Assembly (NCBI GenBank): GCA_964496495.1
Contig: CAZBZU010000042.1
Coordinates: 1-30,770, forward strand
Source: JASBRS01 sp964496495
Lineage (GTDB): Bacteria > Deinococcota > Deinococci > Deinococcales > Trueperaceae
Direction of reading: 5' to 3'
DNA: 30,770 nucleotides
This document shows positions 7,762-15,329 of this stretch, piece by piece (the stretch's first letter is position 1; each line of letters begins with the position of its first letter). The translations under genes were made by a program, and so were the position numbers. The notes beneath the pieces were generated by a model. It was given only the letters and a program-made list of their open reading frames with translations, was not told the origin of the DNA and made no database searches.

Positions 7762-9228
7762 TTACAGCCGCGCGAGCAGCTGCTGGCCGCTGCTGACCAG
7801 GCCGTACCACCAGCCCGGCAGCAGGCCCATCAGCACCGTGCCCAGCGCCGCGGCCCAGATGGCGACCTGGGTGGCCGAGCTGCGGTAGGCGGGCGGCTCG
7901 TACTCCGGCTCACGGAAGTACATGTAGGTGATGACGCGGAAGTAGTAGACCAGCGCCACGACGCTGGTGAGGATGCCGATCACGGCCAGCACGGTGTAGC
8001 CGCTGCCGATTGCGGCCTGGAACACCAGGATCTTGCCCATGAAGCCGGCCAGCGGCGGGATGCCGCCCAGGCTCAGCATGAACAGGGTCATGGCAAGGGC
8101 CAGCGCCGGCCGTCGCCTGCCAAGCCCGGCGAAGCGCTCGAGCTCGTCGCCATGGTCGCTGGCATCGCTGATCATCATCAGCACCGCGAAGGCGCCCACG
8201 TTCATCAGGGTGTAGGCGGCGAGGTACCAGGCCACCGCGCGCACGCCGTGCGGCCCGGCCAGCACCGCCAGCCCCAGGTAGCCGGCGTGCGCCACGGCGG
8301 AGTAGGCGAGCATGCGCTTGACCCCGGTCTGCAGCAGCGCCGCCAGGTTGCCGACCACCAGCGTGAGCCCCACCAGCACCGACAGCGTGGTCATGAGCCA
8401 GGGCTGCAGGTCCGGGTAGACGGTGGCGGCGATGCGTATCAGCGCAGCGAAGGCGGCGGTCTTGACCACCACGCTCATGAAGGCGGTGACGGCGGTCGGC
8501 GCACCGGTGTAGACGTCGGGCGCCCACTGGTGGAACGGCGCGATGCTCGCCTTGAAGCCCAGCCCCACGAGCACCAGGGCGCCACCCAGGGTGGCCAGCA
8601 GCGGGGCGCTGAAGCCGGCCGCATGGATGGCGCTGACGATGTCGGCGTAGACGAAGCTGCCGGTGGAGCCGTAGAGCAGTGCCGAGCCGTAAATCAGGAT
8701 GGCGGAGCCGAAGGCGCCGAGCAGGAAGTACTTCATGCCGGCTTCCTCGGACTGCCGCGCGCCCTGCCGCCAGGCCGACAGCACGTACACCGGCAGCGAC
8801 ATGATCTCCAGGCCCAGCAGCAGGGTGATGAGGTCCCCGGCCGCCGCCATGATCATGGCGCCGGTGGCGGAGAAGAGGATGAGCGGGTAGTACTCGGGAT
8901 GGTCCAGGTCGGCGCGCTGCAGGTAGTCGTAGCTGAGCAGCACCGCCAGTACCGTGCCCAGCAGGATCACGAAGTTGAGGGTCAGCGACGGCGTGTCGGC
9001 CAGGAAGCGAAAGCCGAAGCTGGAGCCGGCGCCGCTGGCGCGCTCGTGCACGAACAGGCTGGCGTTCAAGGCCGCCGCCACCACCGCTCCCAGCATCGCC
9101 AGCCAGGCACTGGCACGGCCCTGCCTCTGGAACAGCGCGAACAGCGTGGTGACGGCCGCGGTGAAGAACAGGGCCAGCTCGGGACCGAAGTTGGCCCAGT
9201 TGATGTCGACAGCAGGCGGGAAGCTCAC
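7762..9228 (-). CDS. nuoN: NADH-quinone oxidoreductase subunit N
   Basis: One of three antiporter-like subunits of the complex I membrane arm, where it helps move protons. The 488 residues form about fourteen hydrophobic helices. Key charged residues are visible: Glu141 in LGLEIMSLPVYVL and the lysine in KASIAPFHQWAPDVYTGAPT, which is the broken-helix TM7 region. The start GTG at 9228 overlaps the nuoM stop in GTGA and follows GGAGG. It is the last gene of the operon, followed by a strong hairpin. Length and motifs are normal. Confidence 0.96.
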   Translation of the reverse strand: MSFPPAVDINWANFGPELALFFTAAVTTLFALFQRQGRASAWLAMLGAVVAAALNASLFVHERASGAGSSFGFRFLADTPSLTLNFVILLGTVLAVLLSYDYLQRADLDHPEYYPLILFSATGAMIMAAAGDLITLLLGLEIMSLPVYVLSAWRQGARQSEEAGMKYFLLGAFGSAILIYGSALLYGSTGSFVYADIVSAIHAAGFSAPLLATLGGALVLVGLGFKASIAPFHQWAPDVYTGAPTAVTAFMSVVVKTAAFAALIRIAATVYPDLQPWLMTTLSVLVGLTLVVGNLAALLQTGVKRMLAYSAVAHAGYLGLAVLAGPHGVRAVAWYLAAYTLMNVGAFAVLMMISDASDHGDELERFAGLGRRRPALALAMTLFMLSLGGIPPLAGFMGKILVFQAAIGSGYTVLAVIGILTSVVALVYYFRVITYMYFREPEYEPPAYRSSATQVAIWAAALGTVLMGLLPGWWYGLVSSGQQLLARL

Positions 9229-10823
9229 CGGCTACCTCCAAGCGGGGCATCCGGAGGCACCGGTCCCTGCCCCGGCAGCGCGGCCGGGGCCAGCAGGTCG
9301 CCGGCGGCAGGCGCCGCACTCCCGCGCCCGGCCGCCGCAGCGGCTGGGGCTCGCCGCACGGCAACCGCCTCCGACACCGTGGTGATGGCGGGGCCGAGCG
9401 CCGTGGCCGCGGGCGCGGCGATGAGCTGCGACTGCGCCTCGATGCGCGTCAGCTGTGGCGACGGGAACACGCCGAGCCACACGATGCCGGCCACCAGCGG
9501 GACCAGAGCGAATGCCTCGATGGCGCCGATGTCGACCGTCGCCTCCCGCTCCTCGCCCTGATACAGGCGCTGGTAGAGGTTGACGCCGTACACGCCGGCG
9601 CCGACGACCGAGAGGGTCGCGAAGGCGGCCGCCCAGGGATGGTGCTGGTAGGCACCCAGCAGGCTGAGGAACTCGCCCGGGAAGTTGGCGAGCCCGGGAA
9701 CGCCGATGAACGTGAACAGGACGAAGAGGCTCAGTCCCGCCAGCGCCGGGGCGCTCTTGGCCAGGCCGCCGTAGCGGTCCAGGTCGAAGCTGCCCTTGCG
9801 CTCGAAGAGCATGCCGGACACCAGGAACAGGCCGCCGGTGGAGAGCATCTGCGCCGCCAACAGGAAGATGGCGCCGTTGAGACCCGCCAGGTGGAGCCCG
9901 AAGATGCCCACCCCCACGATGCCCATGTGCGACAGCGAGGCGTAGGCGAGCAGCCGCTTCATGTGCGTCTGGGCGGCCGCCGCGATGGCACCGTAGAGGG
10001 CTGTGAACACCGCCAGCCCCAGCAGGATCGGCCCGATGCGCTCCATGCCCACGGGCAGCAGCGGGATGGCCCAGGCGAAGAAGCCGTAGCCGCCGACCTT
10101 GTAGAGGGTGCCGGCCACGTCGGCGGCGCCGGACGGATGGTTCTGCTCGTTGAAGTCGATGAGCCAGCTGTGCAGCGGCCACAAGGGCAGCTTCACCGCC
10201 ATGCCGACGGCGAGGCCGAGGAACAGCCACACCTGCGTGGCGCCTGCCAGGTGGGGCGTGGCGGCCATCAGGTCGGCGAAGCGGTAGCTGGCCGCGCCGG
10301 AGAGCGGCTTGATCGCCAGGATGCTGATGAGCATCAGGAACGACCCGCCGATGGCGTACACCAGGTACTTCAGCACGGCCGCGCGGCGCTGGTCGCGCCC
10401 GAAGCTGCCCAGCATCAGCATGCTGGGGATCAGGGCCGCCTCCCAGGAGACGTAGAAGAGCACCAGATCCCGCGCCAGGAAGATGCCGGCGAGGGCGCCC
10501 TGCATGAGCAGCAGCAGGGCCACGAACGCGCCGGTGCCCTCCTTCACGCGACGTGCCGCCATCACCACGGTGGGGATCATGGTCAGGGCGGCCACGATGG
10601 TGAGCACGCTGCTCGCGCCGGTCGGCGCCAGCGAGAAGGTGACCCCGAGGCCGGGGATCCACGGGGTGCTGATGCTGGCGCTTCCCGGCAGGAACAGCGC
10701 CAGCACGAAGGTGGCCAGGGTGCTGAACAGCCCGAACGCCATCGCGGCGCCGCGGCGCGCCCCCGCCATGCCGATGACCACGGCGAACACGATGGGGATG
10801 ACGATGACGAAGAGGGCGATCAC
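9225..10823 (-). CDS. nuoM: NADH-quinone oxidoreductase subunit M with an Ala/Pro-rich C-terminal tail
   Basis: Antiporter-like proton-pumping subunit of the membrane arm. The 532 residues include Glu128 in FYVSWEAALIPSMLMLG and Lys211 in AVKLPLWPLHSWL. The following NEQNHPSGAADVAGTLYKVG replaces the usual EAPTAGSVLLAG type loop and resembles Thermus Nqo13 as I recall it. The last ~60 residues (from about 473) are low-complexity, rich in Ala, Pro and Gly (APAAAAAGRGSAAPAAG), and lie beyond the normal last helix; family members usually end near 470-510. GTG start at 10823 overlaps the nuoL stop in GTGA; the stop overlaps nuoN the same way. Confidence 0.96.
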   Translation of the reverse strand: MIALFVIVIPIVFAVVIGMAGARRGAAMAFGLFSTLATFVLALFLPGSASISTPWIPGLGVTFSLAPTGASSVLTIVAALTMIPTVVMAARRVKEGTGAFVALLLLMQGALAGIFLARDLVLFYVSWEAALIPSMLMLGSFGRDQRRAAVLKYLVYAIGGSFLMLISILAIKPLSGAASYRFADLMAATPHLAGATQVWLFLGLAVGMAVKLPLWPLHSWLIDFNEQNHPSGAADVAGTLYKVGGYGFFAWAIPLLPVGMERIGPILLGLAVFTALYGAIAAAAQTHMKRLLAYASLSHMGIVGVGIFGLHLAGLNGAIFLLAAQMLSTGGLFLVSGMLFERKGSFDLDRYGGLAKSAPALAGLSLFVLFTFIGVPGLANFPGEFLSLLGAYQHHPWAAAFATLSVVGAGVYGVNLYQRLYQGEEREATVDIGAIEAFALVPLVAGIVWLGVFPSPQLTRIEAQSQLIAAPAATALGPAITTVSEAVAVRRAPAAAAAGRGSAAPAAGDLLAPAALPGQGPVPPDAPLGGSR

Positions 10824-12745
10824 TTCAGCACCCCCGTCAGAGCGGCGACCGCCACCAGCGTCAGCACGCCGAGCAGCATGGCGAAGGCGTAGGCCCGCGC
10901 GAAGCCGCTCTGCAACCAGCGGGCGAGCCGGCTCAGGAGCACCGTGCCGCCTCCCCCGCCGGCCGCGAGGCCGCGGTCGACCACGTCACGGTCGAGCGTG
11001 GCGATGCCGCTCGATATGCCCTCGCCGGAGGCGATGAAGAGGATGCGGTAGAGCGCGTCGAAGCCGAGCGCCCCGCGCGACGCCGCCGCCAGGCTCGAGT
11101 CCTTGAGCCCTGCCACCGGCGCGCCCTTGCGCACGTGGTAGACCCACCAGCCCACCCCGATGCCGATGGCGACCATCAGGACCGACAGTAGGATCAGCCA
11201 CCAGTCGGTGCTGCTGGCCAGGTGGTTGAAGTCGACCTTGGCGGTGGCGGGCTCGAGCCAGCGCTGGATGAGGTTGGGGAAGGCGAACTCCGGCAGCCCC
11301 AGGTAGCCCACCACGATGCTGCCGGCGGCCAGGATGCCGAGCGGCCAGGTCATCACCGGCGGCGACTCGTGCAGGTGCTCCGCAGCGTGCTTGTCGACGC
11401 GCGACTCGCCGGCGAAGATGCCGTAGTACCAGCGGAACATGTAGGCGGCCGTCATCGCGGCGGTGATCAGCAGGATGATGTAGAGCACGTCGGCGCCGCT
11501 GCCGGCCAGCAGGCCGCTGGTGAGGGTGCTGGAGAGGATGGCGTCCTTGCTGAAGAAGCCCGCGAGGAACGGCACCCCGGAGATGGCGAGGGTGGCGATG
11601 AGGGCGGTGACGCCGGTGACCTTCATGCGCCGCCCCAGGCCGCCCATCTTGCGGATGTCCTGCTCGCCGCCCATGGCGTGGATGACGCTGCCGGCGCTGA
11701 GGAACAGCAGGGCCTTGAAGAAGGCGTGCGTGGCCACGTGGAAGATGCCCACCCAGTAGGCCCCGGCACCTACCGCGGCGATCATGTAGCCGATCTGCGA
11801 GATGGTGGAGTAGGCCAGGATCTTCTTGATGTCGGTCTGGGCGAAGGCGGCGAAGGCGGCGATGAACGCCGTGATGGCGCCCACCCAGGCGACCGTGCCG
11901 GCAGCGCCGGGCGCCATGGCGTACACGGCGCCGATGCGTGCGATGAGGTAGACGCCGGCGGTGACCATGGTGGCCGCGTGGATCAGCGCGGACACCGGCG
12001 TCGGGCCGGCCATGGCGTCGGGGAGCCACACCTGCAGCGGCAGCTGAGCCGACTTGCCGGTGGCGCCCACCAGGTACAGCAGGCCCATGCCGGTGAGTGC
12101 CGCCGATCCGTACAGCATGCCGGGGGCGGCCTGGTTCACGGCGGCGATGTTCAAGGTGCCGAAGACGTGGTAGGTGAGGAACATCGCCAGCAGGAAGCCG
12201 ACGTCGCCGATGCGGTTGACGATGAACGCCTTGCGTCCGGCGTCGGCCTTCTCGCGGTCGCGGTACCAGAAGCCGATCAGCAGGTAGGAGCACACCCCCA
12301 CACCCTCCCAGCCGACGAACATCAGCGGGAAGGAGCTGGCCATCACCAGCACCAGCATGGCGAAGATGAACAGGTTGAGCTCGGCGAAGTAGCGGCTGTT
12401 GCCGTCATCGCCGTGCATGTAGCCGATGGAGTAGATGTGGATCAGCAGGCCGACGCCGGTGATGATCAGCATCATCGTCACCGTCAAGCGGTCGATCATG
12501 AAGCCCAGGTCGACGCTGAGCGAGCCGCCTACCAGGTAGTGCCAGAAGGTCACCTGCACCGCGTGGTCGCTGCCGCTCAGACCGATGAAGGCCAGCACCG
12601 ACAGCACGAAGCCGCCGGCCACCATGAGGCTGGCGATGACGCCGGGCGCCGGCTCCTTCAGCGAGCGGCCGAAGAAGGTGTTGACGAGGGAGCCGACCAG
12701 CGCCAGCAGCGGCGCCAGCGCGGCCCACTGGACGACGGAAGTCAT
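10820..12745 (-). CDS. nuoL: NADH-quinone oxidoreductase subunit L
   Basis: The distal antiporter-like subunit of the membrane arm, with the long lateral helix that runs along NuoM and NuoN. The 641 residues match the family length. Glu147 in LMFVGWEGVGVCSYLLIGFW and the lysine of GATGKSAQLPLQVWLPDAM (near 231) are the expected proton-path residues; GPTPVSALIHAATMVTAG is the TM7-8 hallmark. The C-terminal segment ends in a hydrophobic anchor (LLGVLTLVAVAALTGVL). ATG start at 12745 overlaps the nuoK stop in ATGA, so translation is coupled. Confidence 0.97.
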   Translation of the reverse strand: MTSVVQWAALAPLLALVGSLVNTFFGRSLKEPAPGVIASLMVAGGFVLSVLAFIGLSGSDHAVQVTFWHYLVGGSLSVDLGFMIDRLTVTMMLIITGVGLLIHIYSIGYMHGDDGNSRYFAELNLFIFAMLVLVMASSFPLMFVGWEGVGVCSYLLIGFWYRDREKADAGRKAFIVNRIGDVGFLLAMFLTYHVFGTLNIAAVNQAAPGMLYGSAALTGMGLLYLVGATGKSAQLPLQVWLPDAMAGPTPVSALIHAATMVTAGVYLIARIGAVYAMAPGAAGTVAWVGAITAFIAAFAAFAQTDIKKILAYSTISQIGYMIAAVGAGAYWVGIFHVATHAFFKALLFLSAGSVIHAMGGEQDIRKMGGLGRRMKVTGVTALIATLAISGVPFLAGFFSKDAILSSTLTSGLLAGSGADVLYIILLITAAMTAAYMFRWYYGIFAGESRVDKHAAEHLHESPPVMTWPLGILAAGSIVVGYLGLPEFAFPNLIQRWLEPATAKVDFNHLASSTDWWLILLSVLMVAIGIGVGWWVYHVRKGAPVAGLKDSSLAAASRGALGFDALYRILFIASGEGISSGIATLDRDVVDRGLAAGGGGGTVLLSRLARWLQSGFARAYAFAMLLGVLTLVAVAALTGVLK

Positions 12746-13062
12746 AGCCTCACCTCGGACAGCTCATCGACGTCGGTGCTGACGCGGTTGCGGAAGATGG
12801 CAACGAGGATGCCCAGGCCCACGGCCACCTCTGCGGCCGCGATGGCGAGGATGATGAACACCGCCGCCTGCCCGGACATGGCGGCCTCGACGCCCTTCGC
12901 GCTCCACTGCCGGGCGAACGCCACGATGGCCAGGTTGGCGGCGTTGAGCATCAGCTCGACCGACAGGAACACCATGATGGCGCTGCGGCGCGTCAGCACG
13001 CCCACCGCGCCGATGGACATCAGCAGCGCGCTGAGGGCGATGTAGTAGGGGGTCGGTACCAT
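12742..13062 (-). CDS. nuoK: NADH-quinone oxidoreductase subunit K
   Basis: A small three-helix membrane subunit (106 residues) next to NuoJ and NuoA. Glu36 in LSVELMLNAANLA and Glu78 in AAAEVAVGLGILV are the two conserved membrane glutamates of the E-channel. I chose ATG 13062, which has a GGGGAG site 5 bases upstream; the GTG directly before it (13065) is also possible and would add one residue. It lies 24 bases after nuoJ and overlaps nuoL by ATGA. Confidence 0.95.
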   Translation of the reverse strand: MVPTPYYIALSALLMSIGAVGVLTRRSAIMVFLSVELMLNAANLAIVAFARQWSAKGVEAAMSGQAAVFIILAIAAAEVAVGLGILVAIFRNRVSTDVDELSEVRL

Positions 13063-13086
13063 CACGCTCCCCCTCTCCCGGCAGCG

Positions 13087-13641
<555 letters not shown>

Positions 13642-13688
13642 GTCAGCGGTCCCCCGCCGTCGTGGTCTTCAGAGCACGTGCCCGCATG

Positions 13689-14216
13689 TCAGTGGTCCAC
13701 GCCTTCGAGCTCGGGACGCGGGCCGGCCTCGAGGCCGAGGCGCACGTCCTTGCCCTTCTTCTCGGCCTCGCGACGCTGCCACTTGCTGCCCTTGACGCCT
13801 ACCAGCATGTCCTGCTTGCCGTAGACGAAGTCCTGGTAGCGGTAATCGGCGAGCTCGAACTCGTGGCCGAGCACGACCGCGCCCGTGGGGCAGGCCTCCT
13901 CGCAGAACCCGCAGAAGATGCAGCGCAGCATGTTGATCTCGTAGATCTTGGCGTAGCGCTCGCCCGCGGAGGTGGGGTTCTCCGGGTCGTTCTCGGCCGC
14001 CTCCACATAGATGGCGTAGGCCGGGCAGGCAGCGGCACAGAGGCTGCAGCCGATGCACTTCTCCAGGCCGGTGTCGGGGTGCCTCAGGAGGTGGTGCCGC
14101 CCCCGGAAGCGCGGCTTGATCTGTGCCGGCTGCTCCGGGTAGCGGACCGTCACGGGGCGCTTGAACAGGTGCCCGAGCGTGACGCCCATCCCCTTGGCGA
14201 TGTCCAGAACACTCAT
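13689..14216 (-). CDS. nuoI: NADH-quinone oxidoreductase subunit I (two [4Fe-4S] clusters)
   Basis: The ferredoxin-like subunit that carries clusters N6a and N6b between NuoG and NuoB. 175 residues. Two complete ligand sets are visible: CIGCSLCAAACP (Cys54, 57, 60, 64) and CIFCGFCEEACP (Cys99, 102, 105, 109). I chose ATG 14216 (MSVLDIAKG), which has GGGAGGTG about 9 bases upstream; an in-frame ATG at 14234 has no ribosome site. An 81-base spacer separates it from nuoH and contains a small GC-rich inverted repeat. Confidence 0.96.
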   Translation of the reverse strand: MSVLDIAKGMGVTLGHLFKRPVTVRYPEQPAQIKPRFRGRHHLLRHPDTGLEKCIGCSLCAAACPAYAIYVEAAENDPENPTSAGERYAKIYEINMLRCIFCGFCEEACPTGAVVLGHEFELADYRYQDFVYGKQDMLVGVKGSKWQRREAEKKGKDVRLGLEAGPRPELEGVDH

Positions 14217-14297
14217 TGCGGACGCACCTCCCATGGTGCCGGTGTCGTCGTGCCGGCCAAGGGCGCCCCGCCGGGGCGTCCGGGGCCCGTCATCGAG

Positions 14298-15329
14298 CTA
14301 GACCACAAAGGCGATCACCGCCCCGGTCAAGAGCGCAGCGAAGAGGCCGATCTCGAAGAGGTAGAGCCACCCGAAGCGCATCAGCTGGTCGTACCGCAGC
14401 CGCATCAGCGTGGCCTTCAGCCACACGAACAGGAAGATGAACACGGCCATCTTCACGAGCAGCCAGATGATCGGCCAGGAGGCCATGCCGGGGATGATGG
14501 CGTTGAAGAAGCCGGGCGCTCGCCAGCCCCCCAGGAACAGCGTGCTGATGAACGCCGCCGAGGTGAACATGTTGACGTACTCGGCCATCTGGTAGAGCGC
14601 CCACTTGATCGAGGTGTACTCGGTCTGATAGCCGGCCACCAGCTCCTGCTCGGCCTCGGGCAGGTCGAAGGGGGTGCGGTTGATCTCCGCCGTACCGGCG
14701 ATCAGGAAGGCGATGAAGGCGATCGCCAGCCCCGGCCACAGCCACGGGCTCACCGACCACACGTTGAGCTGCACCAGCTTCTGCAGGTTGAGGGTGCCGC
14801 CGACCATGATCACGCTGAGGACGGCCAGCCCCATGCCCACCTCGTAGCTGATGATCTGGGCGCTGGAGCGCAGGCTGCCGAGCAGGGCGTACTTGCTGTT
14901 CGACGCCCAGCCGCCCAGGAAGATGCCGTAGACCCCGACGCTGGTCATGGCCAGCACATAGAGCAGGCCGACGTCGAGGTTCATCACCCAGGGATTCATG
15001 CCGAACAGGCTCTTGGCGGGACCGCCAGGGATGGCGCCGAACGCCACCAGCGCGAAGGTGATGCTGATGCCGGGGGCCAGCACGTAGACGACCTTGTCGG
15101 CCGCCGAGACCACCAGGTCCTCCTTGAAGATGGCCTTGATGGCGTCGGCGATGGGCTGCAGCAGCCCGAATGGGCCCACCCGGTTGGGGCCCAGCCGGTG
15201 CTGAAAGCGCCCCAGCAGCCGCCGCTCGATGAGCGTCATGTAGGCGAAGCCGCCCAGCAGCACCAGGATCAGCACCAGGGCCTTGAGGAAGGTGACCCAC
15301 AGGGGGTCGCCCGGGACCGCGCCGTTCAT
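14298..15329 (-). CDS. nuoH: NADH-quinone oxidoreductase subunit H
   Basis: The eight-helix heel subunit that joins the peripheral arm to the membrane arm and forms part of the quinone chamber. 343 residues. Hallmarks are ERRLLGRFQHRLGPNRVGPF (residues 35-54), GLLQPIADAIKAIFKED just after, NRTPFDLPEAEQELVAGY and TEYTSIKWALYQMAEY, carrying the conserved acidic residues of the E-channel entrance. ATG start at 15329 overlaps the nuoG stop in ATGA. Confidence 0.97.
   Translation of the reverse strand: MNGAVPGDPLWVTFLKALVLILVLLGGFAYMTLIERRLLGRFQHRLGPNRVGPFGLLQPIADAIKAIFKEDLVVSAADKVVYVLAPGISITFALVAFGAIPGGPAKSLFGMNPWVMNLDVGLLYVLAMTSVGVYGIFLGGWASNSKYALLGSLRSSAQIISYEVGMGLAVLSVIMVGGTLNLQKLVQLNVWSVSPWLWPGLAIAFIAFLIAGTAEINRTPFDLPEAEQELVAGYQTEYTSIKWALYQMAEYVNMFTSAAFISTLFLGGWRAPGFFNAIIPGMASWPIIWLLVKMAVFIFLFVWLKATLMRLRYDQLMRFGWLYLFEIGLFAALLTGAVIAFVV

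Noticed and set aside
14217..14297. Spacer between nuoH and nuoI as a possible internal promoter or terminator
   Set aside because: It holds only a 6-bp GC-rich inverted repeat; no -10 box or T-run, so no call was made.
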